This document shows, piece by piece, positions 43,033 through 51,837 of a DNA stretch of 64,000 nt. Location of the stretch: contig CAVWOT010000040.1 in NCBI GenBank assembly GCA_963756605.1, forward strand, positions 42,496 through 106,495, given 5' to 3'. The position numbers were made by a program, and so were the translations under genes. Within the stretch, counting starts at the first letter, position 1; the number at the start of each line of letters is the position of its first letter. The DNA comes from Bog-159 sp963756605. Its GTDB lineage: Bacteria > Acidobacteriota > Terriglobia > Bryobacterales > Bryobacteraceae. The notes under the pieces were generated by a model, which saw only the letters and a program-made list of their open reading frames with translations, did not search any database and was not told the DNA's origin.

Positions 43033-43127
43033 TAACTGGCCAAGGGCTGCGCCCTTGATATCCCTGCGGGATATGGAAGACAGAAGTCAGGAGACAGAAG
43101 TCAGAATGACCGCATAACGGTAACTAA
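43033..43127. repeat. Dispersed repeat, copy 2
   Basis: Matches 12644-12768 nearly base for base (GCCCTTGATATCCCTGCGGG and beyond), lacking about 30 bases near the end. It reaches into the stop codon of the gene at 43124-44533. Confidence 0.75.
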
Positions 43128-44533
43128 GCGCGCGCCAGTCTGAGGACTTCTTCGGCGCCCGCACTCACCGCGGAAGCCACGCGGGCTTCTTCGTCGAGCA
43201 AGACGGCGGCGGGCGTGCCCGGGGCCCCGAACAAGCTGCCAGTGTGGAAGTCGTGATCCAATAAGACGGGCGCGCGAAAGCCCTGGGCCAGGTTGGCTTC
43301 CGCCGTACCAGTGGAGACTACCAGCAGCCGCGGCGCTTCCTGGGGGGCGGCACGCTCCCACGCCTGGATGTCTCCGAGCATCTGCTGGCAAAAGCCGCAG
43401 TCGGGATTCCAGAACAGCAGCAGGTGGCGGCGGCCACGCAGCGCGCGCAGGTCGACGGTTGCGCCGTTCAAGTCCCGAAGGGCGGCGGCGGGAACCAGGG
43501 CGCCTTTGGCCAAAGGCGGCGGGATAGCAGCCTTGGCGACCAGGGACTTGATGGCATCCGCACCCGAAGCGATATGGCTGGCGATGCGGCCGTTCCGAAT
43601 AAGCACGGCGACCGGAGTTCCCTCGGCGCGATAGGCGCGAGCGGTCTCGTTGGCGGATTGCAGCAGAACGTGGCGCAGGTGGTGCTGGGCGGCGATAGTT
43701 CGATTCTTCTCCAAGTCGCCGCGGCTGATGAGCACGATGGACAGGCGGTCCGCGTGGGCCTGCTGCCATTCGGCCACATCGGGCAGCAGAGCATCGCAGG
43801 CGCCGCAGCCCGGCTCGGTGAAAATGAGCAGGAGAGTTCCATCGGCTTGGCGCAAGGCGTCGAGGGTGACCATGGTGCCGTCGAGCGCGGGCAGTTGGAA
43901 GGGAGGCGCGGGAGTGTCGATGGGGAGGCCGGGCTCAGGCGCTGGAGGATGCACGCCGAGTTTCTCTTCCACTACTTCGAGGCGCATCAGGAGCCGGCCG
44001 TTCTGCCGGAGCAGGTGCAAGAGCGCCCAGATCGACGACGCCACCAGTGCCGCGAGTGCCACCGAGAACGCCAGCACGACGGCTGCGAAACGGTCCAATC
44101 CGGTTAACCAGCCGATGTAGCTGGGAGATGCCGACTGGCGGGCTTGCAGGATGATTGCGCCGGCCAGTGCCGCGAGAACCATGTTGCGCACCAGTGTGGC
44201 CCAGCTTACGGGAGTGGAATGCAGTTGGCCAAAACAATGGCAGGCAGGCCGGCGGCCGCGGGCCACGCTGAGGCCGATAACCACAATGAATAAGACCAGC
44301 AGCGCAAGGGTTCCGGCCGCGCCCCAGACTGCCGATCGAGCGGGCAGGAGCGCGATGGCGCACACCAGTTCGGTAAGGGGAAGCAGCCGCGCCAGGGTTA
44401 CAGCGAAAGTTGCGGGCGCGCCGAAATCCAGCACGGATTGGCGGGTTCCGGCGGGGTCGGCCAGTTTCGTAATCCCCGCCACGGCGAAGGTGGCAGCCAA
44501 GAACAGGCGCACCAGAAGCAATGCACCATCCAT
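43124..44533 (-). CDS. MauE/DoxX-like membrane domain fused to two thioredoxin-like domains
   Basis: A 469-residue fusion. The first 190 residues are a MauE-type membrane domain of four to five helices with the marker CHCFGQLHS. Then come two thioredoxin-like domains: the first (about 210-335) with EPGCGACDALLPDV, the second (about 345-465) with WNPDCGFCQQMLGDI. MauE helps form disulfides in methylamine dehydrogenase in other bacteria (family knowledge). Here the redox relay may pass electrons across the membrane to two outward Cys-x2-Cys sites. No mau genes are nearby. Confidence 0.87.
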   Translation of the reverse strand: MDGALLLVRLFLAATFAVAGITKLADPAGTRQSVLDFGAPATFAVTLARLLPLTELVCAIALLPARSAVWGAAGTLALLVLFIVVIGLSVARGRRPACHCFGQLHSTPVSWATLVRNMVLAALAGAIILQARQSASPSYIGWLTGLDRFAAVVLAFSVALAALVASSIWALLHLLRQNGRLLMRLEVVEEKLGVHPPAPEPGLPIDTPAPPFQLPALDGTMVTLDALRQADGTLLLIFTEPGCGACDALLPDVAEWQQAHADRLSIVLISRGDLEKNRTIAAQHHLRHVLLQSANETARAYRAEGTPVAVLIRNGRIASHIASGADAIKSLVAKAAIPPPLAKGALVPAAALRDLNGATVDLRALRGRRHLLLFWNPDCGFCQQMLGDIQAWERAAPQEAPRLLVVSTGTAEANLAQGFRAPVLLDHDFHTGSLFGAPGTPAAVLLDEEARVASAVSAGAEEVLRLARA

Positions 44534-44576
44534 CAGCCAATTATTCTAGCTGGTCGCGAACGCGGCTCAACCCTCA

Positions 44577-44623
44577 CGGTCGCGGGTCGGTAGCGGTCGC
44601 GGGTCGGTAGCGGTAGCGGGTCG
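44577..44623. repeat. 17-bp tandem repeat
   Basis: Two exact units of CGGTCGCGGGTCGGTAG (44577-44593, 44594-44610) and a partial third, in the gap between the MauE-fusion start and the ThuA-like gene's end. Confidence 0.75.
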
Positions 44624-44636
44624 ATTACAGAGGCGG

Positions 44637-45443
44637 TTATTTGGGATCCAGATTGGTCTCGAGATCTTCGGGCGCGATGTCGCACTTTGCGCCCGCGGCC
44701 GGAATGTCCACCTTGGCGGTCCACAGGATAGCGTTCACGACCAGGCGGCGTTGATCTTCGAGGCCCCAGTTGCGGTGATAGTGTCCGCCGGTGAAGCCGA
44801 AGCCGCGCCCGCCGTCGGCTCGCTCAACAGCCCAAGCGACCGTCTCCTGCTCGGGTTTATCCTTGGGCAGCATGGCGGTCAGGATGGGCGTCATGCGCTT
44901 GTCATCCTGACGGAAAACAATGCGGTAATACCATTCGTCTTGGCTGCGAAAGGTGTCCCAACCGCGCGAGATGGGGTGGGCGGGCGCGGTCTGGGTCAGT
45001 TCCACATCGCTCACCGGATTCTGCGAGTAGGGACGGCGGTAGAAGCCGCCGATCCAGTCCAGTAGCTCCATGCCACCGTGGTCGCCGGGCACTTCGACGG
45101 CGTAATGCAGGCACGCCAAGCCGACTCCGCGCTTCATCAGCTTACCGAACGAGGCGAGACGATCGCCGGTCAGCAGCGGGTGGTTTTCGCCGCCATCCAT
45201 GTAGAGCACGATGGAGCTGGCTCCTTCGAAAAAAGAATCGTCGGCGGGCCAGCCGCCTTTTACCACGATGGCGTTCACCCCGGGGTTCTGGCGCAGGCAC
45301 TTGGCCAGCAGCAGGGTGCCCGCGTTGAACTCATGCTCTCCGGGTCCGTGGCTGGGCTTGCCCGCCACCAGCACAATCTTGGCGGGCGGCGCGGCGAGCG
45401 CGGCGCAGCAGACGGCCATTAGCAGCCACGCGGCCTTTTTCAT
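44637..45443 (-). CDS. Exported ThuA-like domain protein
   Basis: A 268-residue protein with a signal peptide (MKKAAWLLMAVCCAALAAPP) and a ThuA-type glutamine-amidotransferase-like fold. Visible segments are VLVAGKPSHGPGEHEFNAG, VLYMDGGENHPLL, GVGLACLHYAVE and the late FTGGHYHRNW with a metal-type His pair. ThuA proteins relate to trehalose or other sugar use, but many are uncharacterised. The frame opens at 45464; ATG 45443 overlaps the stop of the upstream SGNH gene (ATGA) and is preferred. Confidence 0.87.
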   Translation of the reverse strand: MKKAAWLLMAVCCAALAAPPAKIVLVAGKPSHGPGEHEFNAGTLLLAKCLRQNPGVNAIVVKGGWPADDSFFEGASSIVLYMDGGENHPLLTGDRLASFGKLMKRGVGLACLHYAVEVPGDHGGMELLDWIGGFYRRPYSQNPVSDVELTQTAPAHPISRGWDTFRSQDEWYYRIVFRQDDKRMTPILTAMLPKDKPEQETVAWAVERADGGRGFGFTGGHYHRNWGLEDQRRLVVNAILWTAKVDIPAAGAKCDIAPEDLETNLDPK

Positions 45444-46534
45444 TTGTGTTCCTTTTCGAGCCATGCGCGGATTCCGGCTTTTTTCTTGGTGGGCTTCACA
45501 TCGGCGTTGGCGCTGCTATCGATGGCGGCCAGGGCGATGGGAGCCATGATCCGGTATCCCTTAGCATTGGGATGCAAGCCATCATCGGAGGCATCGGCCG
45601 GCATGAATCCGGCTTTGTCCACCAAAGCCGTATAGTAATCCACGTAGCGGAAATGGCGCTGCTCGCAGAAGCCGCGCAGCCAGCCGTTCACCTCCAGAAT
45701 TTTGGACGGCTCCAGGTGCGCCGTGCGGGCGTATTGCGGATTTACGTCCTTGTGGTAATCACTGACCGGCAGCAGTGAGGCGAACAAGGGCTCGATCTGA
45801 TGCGCCTCGGCCAGGTCCGCGATCATGGACAAATTGTTTTCGATGGTACTGACGGCCACGCTGCGGCCGAGGTCGTTAATACCGCCCAGCACCAGCACCA
45901 GGCGCGGTTTCAGATCGATGACGTCGGCTTTCATGCGGTCGAGCATCTGGTCGGTGATCTGGCCACTGATGCCGCGATTCACGAAGTCGCGATCACTGCC
46001 GTAATACTCGTTGAGGCGCCAGCCGTCGGTGATGGAGTCGCCCAGAAATACCACGCGCGGCTTCTGCGGCGAGGGGGCGCCCAGCTTTTCGTTAGCTTCC
46101 GCGTAGCGCTTCAGGTTATCGGGATCCGGATTGTGCAGCTGGGCTTCCTTCATGTCCAGCAGTGCGCGGAAGTGCGAGTCGAGGCGATCCACATTGTCGC
46201 GCAACTCGCCGAATTGCCGGCGGCCTTCTTCAGCGAAGGGATAAGGCTTGGAGACGGTGTCGGCAATGGCCAGGTAGGCGCGCGCCACGCTCAGGAAATT
46301 GAATGTATTTCCGGCGTTTTGGGGAGCCGCTTCCAGGTTGGCGAGCGCCTGGCGGGCATCCTCGAGGGCAGGCGCCCCGGCGCGCGTCAAGCCCGGCACG
46401 GCCAGGCCGGTGGATTCCATCAATTGCACGGTGCGCCGTTCCAGTTGCAGCGCGTCCCGATTGGAAAGCAAGGCGCTACCGCTTTGGCCCCACGCCATGG
46501 CCACCGCTGCCCAAAAACAGGCAAGCCACTTCAT
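45440..46534 (-). CDS. Exported SGNH/GDSL-type hydrolase
   Basis: A 364-residue protein with a signal peptide (about 1-16), an N-terminal helical domain of about 150 residues and an SGNH hydrolase. The catalytic blocks are VVFLGDSITDGW (Ser), NRGISGQ (Gly), LVLGGINDLG (Asn) and DASDDGLHPNAKGY (Asp/His). It is likely an esterase on acetylated glycans. The frame opens upstream to 46864 but only as the complement of another frame. ATG 46534 overlaps the stop of the DUF3108 gene by four bases. Confidence 0.88.
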   Translation of the reverse strand: MKWLACFWAAVAMAWGQSGSALLSNRDALQLERRTVQLMESTGLAVPGLTRAGAPALEDARQALANLEAAPQNAGNTFNFLSVARAYLAIADTVSKPYPFAEEGRRQFGELRDNVDRLDSHFRALLDMKEAQLHNPDPDNLKRYAEANEKLGAPSPQKPRVVFLGDSITDGWRLNEYYGSDRDFVNRGISGQITDQMLDRMKADVIDLKPRLVLVLGGINDLGRSVAVSTIENNLSMIADLAEAHQIEPLFASLLPVSDYHKDVNPQYARTAHLEPSKILEVNGWLRGFCEQRHFRYVDYYTALVDKAGFMPADASDDGLHPNAKGYRIMAPIALAAIDSSANADVKPTKKKAGIRAWLEKEHK

Positions 46535-47280
46535 GTTTTTTCTTCCTTCTCCAGTTGCAGGGTGATAGTGCCGATGGTGAGTTGCAGGCGCACGCGTATC
46601 TGCACGGGCAGCCTGCGTGCGTCGTCGGTCAGCCAGACGTATAGGTGACCGTAGCGGCGGTAGAGCACGTCGTTGAACAGGAACGCCTCGTAGCGGATGG
46701 TTTTGAAGGCGCCGGCAGGCGTTTTGATATCCTCGCGCTGTTGCGCCTCGACGCGGGCCAGCACGCTGCGCTTGCCGTCGCTGACGGGCAACTGGGTGGT
46801 TTGGCCGGGTTGCAGGTTCAAGGTGCGGAGGGCGTACAGTCCGCCCAACACATCGTGCACGCACGCGGGAATATCGATATCGTGCGTGTTCACGACAGTG
46901 TTCTTGTCCAGATCCTTTTCGAGGTACTCGGCCTTGTGCGTTTCGCGGTCGAAGGTGACGCGAGTTTCTTTGTGGCGACTGCCCTCCTCGGCTTTGAGGT
47001 AAGAGCCGGAAGAACAGAGGTCCGCTTCCAGATTCGAGATGTAATCGTTATTCACTTTGAAGAGCTTGGAGACCAGGCCGGTGGACTCGAGATGCAGGTC
47101 GGCCTGCCAGCCGAGAGCGGAATGGTGTGGGGTAGGGGTCCACGCGAGGTGCGCTTTTCCGGCGGTGACGAGGCGCCATTCGATGGTGTATTCGAGTGTT
47201 TCCCGCGCGGGGAGCGGTCCTGGCGCGGCCACCACGAAGGGACCTACAGACAGCACGAGCAGCATTTTGAATGCTGTCAT
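46531..47280 (-). CDS. Exported DUF3108 protein
   Basis: A 249-residue protein with a signal peptide (about 1-19). The conserved layout of DUF3108 is present: ETLEYTIEWRLVTAGKAHL, an LFKVNNDYISN segment, a central HDVLGGLYALRTLNLQPGQT and the late LYVWLTDDARRLPVQIRVRL. The family is a beta-rich periplasmic protein with unknown role, perhaps lipoprotein- or outer-membrane-related. It is the first gene of the DUF3108-SGNH-ThuA unit, each overlapping the next by ATGA. Confidence 0.87.
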   Translation of the reverse strand: MTAFKMLLVLSVGPFVVAAPGPLPARETLEYTIEWRLVTAGKAHLAWTPTPHHSALGWQADLHLESTGLVSKLFKVNNDYISNLEADLCSSGSYLKAEEGSRHKETRVTFDRETHKAEYLEKDLDKNTVVNTHDIDIPACVHDVLGGLYALRTLNLQPGQTTQLPVSDGKRSVLARVEAQQREDIKTPAGAFKTIRYEAFLFNDVLYRRYGHLYVWLTDDARRLPVQIRVRLQLTIGTITLQLEKEEKT

Positions 47281-47350
47281 TAACGCCAGTGTAACGCGGT
47301 TGGCGTTCGAGCAAGGCGGGGTGGCGGCCTGCGAGGCCGTCTCAGGCAGG

Positions 47351-48397
47351 GTGCGTGCCCAACTCCTCTATACTGAAATTATTCTCGAGGTCAACGCCAA
47401 CGGACTGTATTGCGCGCGCGGGGATTTCTACATCGATCCATGGCGACCGGTGGAACGCGCGATCATCACGCACGCGCATGCCGATCATGCATGGCCAGGA
47501 TCGGGCGCGTACTTGACCGCGCGGCGCGGGGCAGCGCTGTTGCGGGGGCGCGTGGGCGATGAGGCGGCTATCCAGGCAGTAGAATACGGCGAAGTTGTTA
47601 GTTTCGCCGGCGTGCGCGTCTCGTTGCATCCGGCCGGCCATATCCTCGGTTCCGCGCAGGTGCGCCTCGAATCCGGCGGCGAAATCTGGGCAGTCTCGGG
47701 TGATTACAAGCTGGAACCCGATCCGACTTGTGCGGCGTTTGAGCCTGTCGCGTGCCACACATTTGTAAGCGAATCTACGTTTGGATTACCGATTTACCGT
47801 TGGCCGGCAGAGGCTGAGGTGCTTGCCGAAATTAACAACTGGTGGACCGCGAACCAGCAGGCAGGGAAGGCCAGTGTGCTGTTCGCTTACAGTCTGGGCA
47901 AGGCGCAGCGGGTGTTGGCGGGGTTGGACGCCGAGGGCGGCCGCATTTATACACACGGCGCGGTGGAGAACTTCTGCCGGCTTTATCGCGAGGCCGGTAT
48001 TGCGCTGGCGCTCACCACACACGCGGCTGCGGCGCCCGCGGACACGGACTGGAGCCGCGCGCTGATTGTGGCGCCGCCATCGGCCAACGGCACATCGTGG
48101 ATGCGCCGGTTCGGCCAGCTTTCCACCGGATTCGTCTCGGGCTGGATGCGTATCCGCGGCGCGCGCCGGCGGCGATCGCTCGATCGGGGTTTCGTGCTGT
48201 CCGATCATGCCGACTGGGCGGGCATCCTGTCCGCGATTCGCGCATCCGGGGCGACGCGCGTTTGGGTGACGCACGGGTATCGCGCGCCAGTCGTCGAATG
48301 GCTGAAACAGCAGGGTCTGGAGGCGCAGGCCATCGAGACACGCTTCGAAGGCGAGCAGGACGAGACCGGCGGGGAACCCGCGGAGGCCGAGCCATGA
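47351..48397 (+). CDS. Ligase-associated DNA exonuclease (metallo-beta-lactamase fold)
   Basis: A 348-residue beta-CASP nuclease of the group found next to bacterial ATP-dependent DNA ligases. Motifs are ITHAHADHAWPG (metal-binding His cluster), HPAGHILGSAQV, VSGDYKLEPDP and FVLSDHADWAG, and the N-terminus LEVNANGLYCARGDFYIDPW is typical. The frame opens at 47057 but overlaps the divergent DUF3108 gene; GTG 47351 gives the family-normal start. The stop overlaps the ligase start (ATGA), so the proteins are made together for DNA repair. Confidence 0.9.
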   Translation: MRAQLLYTEIILEVNANGLYCARGDFYIDPWRPVERAIITHAHADHAWPGSGAYLTARRGAALLRGRVGDEAAIQAVEYGEVVSFAGVRVSLHPAGHILGSAQVRLESGGEIWAVSGDYKLEPDPTCAAFEPVACHTFVSESTFGLPIYRWPAEAEVLAEINNWWTANQQAGKASVLFAYSLGKAQRVLAGLDAEGGRIYTHGAVENFCRLYREAGIALALTTHAAAAPADTDWSRALIVAPPSANGTSWMRRFGQLSTGFVSGWMRIRGARRRRSLDRGFVLSDHADWAGILSAIRASGATRVWVTHGYRAPVVEWLKQQGLEAQAIETRFEGEQDETGGEPAEAEP

Positions 48398-49995
48398 AGG
48401 CGTTCGCCGATTTGTATGCGGCCCTGGATGAGACCACCAAGACCAACGAAAAGGTGGAGGCGCTGACTCGTTACTTCGCGCGCGTGCCGCCGGCGGATGC
48501 CGCATGGGCGGCTACGTTCCTGATCGGACGCCGTCCGAAACGGCTGCTGGAATCGCGGAAGCTGGCGCAGTGGGCGACGGAGGAATCCGGCATCCCCGAC
48601 TGGCTGTTCGGCGAATGCTACCACGCGGTAGGCGACTTCGCCGAAACCATCGCGCTGCTGCTGCCGCCCGCGCAGGCTTCGAGCGACTTGCCGCTGCACT
48701 ACTGGATTGAAGGACGGCTGCTGCCGTTGCGCGATGCGGATGATGAGACACGCCGCGCGGCGCTGGTTTCGGCGTGGCGCGAGATGGACGAACGGCAGCG
48801 CTTCGCCTGGAACAAGATTATTACCGGCGAGTTTCGCGTGGGCGTATCGCAGAGCCTGGTGGTGCGCGCGGTGGCGGCGGTCAGCGGGTTGGATGCCGCC
48901 TCCGTATCGCATCGCCTGATGGGCGATTGGCAACCGACGGGCGAGTTTTGGTCGCAGTTGGTAGCCTCCGATACGGCCAATGCGGACATCAGCCGCCCGT
49001 ATCCGTTTTTTCTCGCTTATCCGGTGGAAGGTCCGGTAGAGGACCTGGGCGACATTCGCGAGTGGCAGGTGGAATGGAAATGGGACGGCATTCGCGCGCA
49101 GTTGATCCGGCGCAAGGGGCGCACCTTTGTATGGTCGCGCGGAGAGGAATTAATGACGGACCGCTTCCCGGAGTTGGAAGGAGTGGGCGCGGTGCTGCCG
49201 GACGGCGTGGTGGTGGACGGCGAAATACTGCCCTGGAAAAACAGCGAGCCGCTGCCATTCGCGCAGATGCAGCGGCGCACTGGCCGAAAAGTGCTGGGGC
49301 CGCGCATCCTGAGCGAAGCGCCGGTAGTGATGGTGGCTTACGATCTGCTGGAGTTGAACGGCGAGGATATCCGTGAGCGACCGCTGGAATTCCGGCGCGC
49401 GTGCCTGGAGGGAATTGCGCCGCTTGAATCCGCGTTGATGGTTTCGCCGATAGTGCGGGCGGATACGTGGGAGGAATTGGCCGCGCGCCGTCAGGAAGCC
49501 CGCGCGCGCAAAGTGGAGGGATTCATGCTGAAGCGGCTGGGATCGCCGTATCGCGTGGGGCGCCGCCGCGGCGACTGGTGGAAGTGGAAGATCGAACCGT
49601 ATTCGGTGGATGCGGTGCTGATCTACGCGCAACCAGGGAATGGCCGGCGCGCCAGTCTATTCACGGATTACACATTTGGCGTGTGGGACGGCGACGAACT
49701 GGTGCCGTTTGCGAAGGCGTACTCGGGACTCACCGACGATGAGATTCGACACGTGGATGCATTCGTGCGCGCGAATACGATGGAGAAATTCGGGCCGGTA
49801 CGCGCGGTGAAACCAGAATTGGTGTTTGAGCTGGCGTTCGAAGGCATCCAGCGCTCGCCGCGGCACCGGTCCGGGATTGCGGTGCGTTTTCCGCGCATGG
49901 CGCGATGGCGGACCGATAAGCAGGCGAAGGACGCGGATACGCTGGAGACGATACGCGCGCTGCTGCCTCCGGTGGGGGAGAAAGCTGGTGACTGA
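48394..49995 (+). CDS. ATP-dependent DNA ligase
   Basis: A 533-residue ligase with an N-terminal alpha-helical DNA-binding domain, an adenylation domain and an OB domain. The AMP-accepting Lys is in EWKWDGIRAQL, motif III in VVDGEIL, motif IV in EGFMLKRLG and motif V in WWKWKIEPYS. It seals nicks using ATP, in addition to the housekeeping NAD ligase. It lacks polymerase or phosphoesterase domains of LigD. ATG 48394 overlaps the exonuclease stop. Confidence 0.93.
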   Translation: MKAFADLYAALDETTKTNEKVEALTRYFARVPPADAAWAATFLIGRRPKRLLESRKLAQWATEESGIPDWLFGECYHAVGDFAETIALLLPPAQASSDLPLHYWIEGRLLPLRDADDETRRAALVSAWREMDERQRFAWNKIITGEFRVGVSQSLVVRAVAAVSGLDAASVSHRLMGDWQPTGEFWSQLVASDTANADISRPYPFFLAYPVEGPVEDLGDIREWQVEWKWDGIRAQLIRRKGRTFVWSRGEELMTDRFPELEGVGAVLPDGVVVDGEILPWKNSEPLPFAQMQRRTGRKVLGPRILSEAPVVMVAYDLLELNGEDIRERPLEFRRACLEGIAPLESALMVSPIVRADTWEELAARRQEARARKVEGFMLKRLGSPYRVGRRRGDWWKWKIEPYSVDAVLIYAQPGNGRRASLFTDYTFGVWDGDELVPFAKAYSGLTDDEIRHVDAFVRANTMEKFGPVRAVKPELVFELAFEGIQRSPRHRSGIAVRFPRMARWRTDKQAKDADTLETIRALLPPVGEKAGD

Positions 49996-50007
49996 GCCCG
50001 ATGCGCC

Positions 50008-51144
50008 TCAGTTGTCGAAGGGCTTTCCTTCGTCGAGAGACTTAGCCATGGCATCCAGGTTCTGCTTGTTCACCGGGTCGGGGGCCTGTGTGAGCGCTTT
50101 GTGGGCGTACTCCGCAGCCTTTTTGTAATCGCCGACGGCCATGTAACCGCGCGCCAAGCCGACGTTTACGGGCCAGGCCTCGCCATTGCGCTCGGCATTC
50201 AGCTTGAAGATTTCCAGGGCCTCCTGATTCTTCTTTTCGGTAAGTAACTGGCGGCCATACTGGTGGATATCAAGACTGGTTGCACTGGGGTGATGCAGGG
50301 CGGTCAACATGATGTCGTGGGCCTCGGAATCCCGACCCAGTTTCGATAAGACGAGAGCCTTGGTGCTGAGCGTATTGTAGTTAGTCAAACCTGAGAAAGG
50401 CATGCTGATGGCCAGGTCCGCCCACTTGAGTGCGTCTTCCAGATTCGTACCGGCCTGGACGCAAAACTGCGCGGCTGCGTCGTATGCCTGCGGATTGAAG
50501 CCCGCCCCGCCCGTAAGCTCCTGGCGCAACTTAGTAACATAGATCTCGTTGATATTGTCCACTTTGATCTGGAAAGGCACGGCGAGATCTTCCCACTGCA
50601 GTTCGGCAGTGGCTTCCGATGGGCGCCGGGTAGTGAACTCGTAAGTCAGCCACTCACGGTATTCGTGCTTGGCCGGTTTTACCTTCACGCGCAGCGCGTC
50701 CTGGCTGTCATCGTAGAAGAAGCTGCCCCAGGCCGAGGAGTTCCTGGAGAAGATGATGGTCCATTCGTCGGGACCGGCGATCAAGTGCAATCCGTATTTG
50801 CCGGCCGCCAGCGGCTGGCCTTCGATGGCGATGGGATCGGAGACGGTGAAAACAGTATTCTCGTTCGCGCCGGCGCGCCACGGGCTCGGCTTGCCGCCCC
50901 GGAAACCAAGGTCGGTCATGCCGTAGGGGACCAGTTTGCCCCAGATTTCGCCGCGCCGGTCTTTGCCATTGGGGCCGTGCACGGCGGGGCTGGAGTAATC
51001 GATGCTAACTTTCACGGGACCGATGAACTGGGTCACCGAGGCTTTCTGATTGTTGCCGCTGGGCGGAAGGGTCAACCCGGGAAACTGGGCGGACAGCGAT
51101 CCGGACAGAGAAAGAGCTATAGAGATCTGAAGCAGTGTTCGCAT
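50008..51144 (-). CDS. Exported DUF2911 protein with TPR-like C-terminus
   Basis: A 378-residue protein with a signal peptide (MRTLLQISIALSLSGSLSAQ), then a DUF2911 domain (about 30-195; IGPVKVSIDYSSPAVHGPNG, WRAGANENTVFTVSDP, AAGKYGLHLIAGPDEWTIIF). A C-terminal region (about 215-370) is built of helical TPR-like repeats. DUF2911 proteins are periplasmic with unknown function; this two-domain form is common in Acidobacteria and Bacteroidetes. It converges on the DNA ligase with 12 bases between stops. Confidence 0.87.
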   Translation of the reverse strand: MRTLLQISIALSLSGSLSAQFPGLTLPPSGNNQKASVTQFIGPVKVSIDYSSPAVHGPNGKDRRGEIWGKLVPYGMTDLGFRGGKPSPWRAGANENTVFTVSDPIAIEGQPLAAGKYGLHLIAGPDEWTIIFSRNSSAWGSFFYDDSQDALRVKVKPAKHEYREWLTYEFTTRRPSEATAELQWEDLAVPFQIKVDNINEIYVTKLRQELTGGAGFNPQAYDAAAQFCVQAGTNLEDALKWADLAISMPFSGLTNYNTLSTKALVLSKLGRDSEAHDIMLTALHHPSATSLDIHQYGRQLLTEKKNQEALEIFKLNAERNGEAWPVNVGLARGYMAVGDYKKAAEYAHKALTQAPDPVNKQNLDAMAKSLDEGKPFDN

Positions 51145-51237
51145 ACGTCAGCAGACGCGGCAACTCCGGATTCGTTTGGTGCTGCTGCCGGCTGAAAACC
51201 GAAAGCTGACGGGGGCTTGCCCCCACCCGGGTGAAAT

Positions 51238-51777
51238 TCAGGCGAAGAGCGATGCGAGCCGGAGGGCAAGCCCGGGAAGGAGATCCGTCTCGATCGGCTG
51301 GTTCCATTCCAGGGACCGGGCCGTCTCGCCGCGATGGATTTGCACGGTGCGGGATTTTGGAAAAACCTGCCAGACTTCGGTAGTGCCGCTATGCAGATAG
51401 GCGCGGACCTTGTCATGGCTTTCCCAGGCGCGTTCGCTGGGCGAGATGACTTCGATGGCGATGTCGGGAGCGCCGGGTACAGGGATCTTATCGGGATCCA
51501 GACGGCGCGCGTTCCCGGCCAACAAAATGCACAGATCCGGGCGGACGCGATCGTTGTCGGATAATGCAAATTCGACATCCTGGTAAGCAAGGCCCTCGAT
51601 CGTGCCTGCCTCGAGATATTGCTGAATTGCCACCTGGATCCGGAATACGATATCTTGATGGCGAGGCGTCGGACTCGGCATGGAAATCAGTTCCCCGTTG
51701 ACCAGTTCCCACTGGCGGCCCTCCTCGAAGGGCATAGCATCGAACTGAGCACCGGAGATGGTAGTGATTGTGGCCAT
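51238..51777 (-). CDS. Uma2-family restriction-endonuclease-like protein
   Basis: A 179-residue protein with the PD-(D/E)xK-like Uma2 (DUF820) fold: WELVNGELISMPSPTPRHQD, RVRPDLCILL and DIAIEVISPSERAWESHDK carry the nuclease-like core. The actual role is unknown; such genes are frequent in multicopy families of Cyanobacteria and Acidobacteria. A strong AGGAGAG ribosome site lies eight bases before ATG 51777. Confidence 0.88.
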   Translation of the reverse strand: MATITTISGAQFDAMPFEEGRQWELVNGELISMPSPTPRHQDIVFRIQVAIQQYLEAGTIEGLAYQDVEFALSDNDRVRPDLCILLAGNARRLDPDKIPVPGAPDIAIEVISPSERAWESHDKVRAYLHSGTTEVWQVFPKSRTVQIHRGETARSLEWNQPIETDLLPGLALRLASLFA

Positions 51778-51837
51778 GGAAAATCTCTCCTCTATTATGG
51801 CTCAAGTGCGGCGCTGCCGTTGCTAACAGACAATAAG

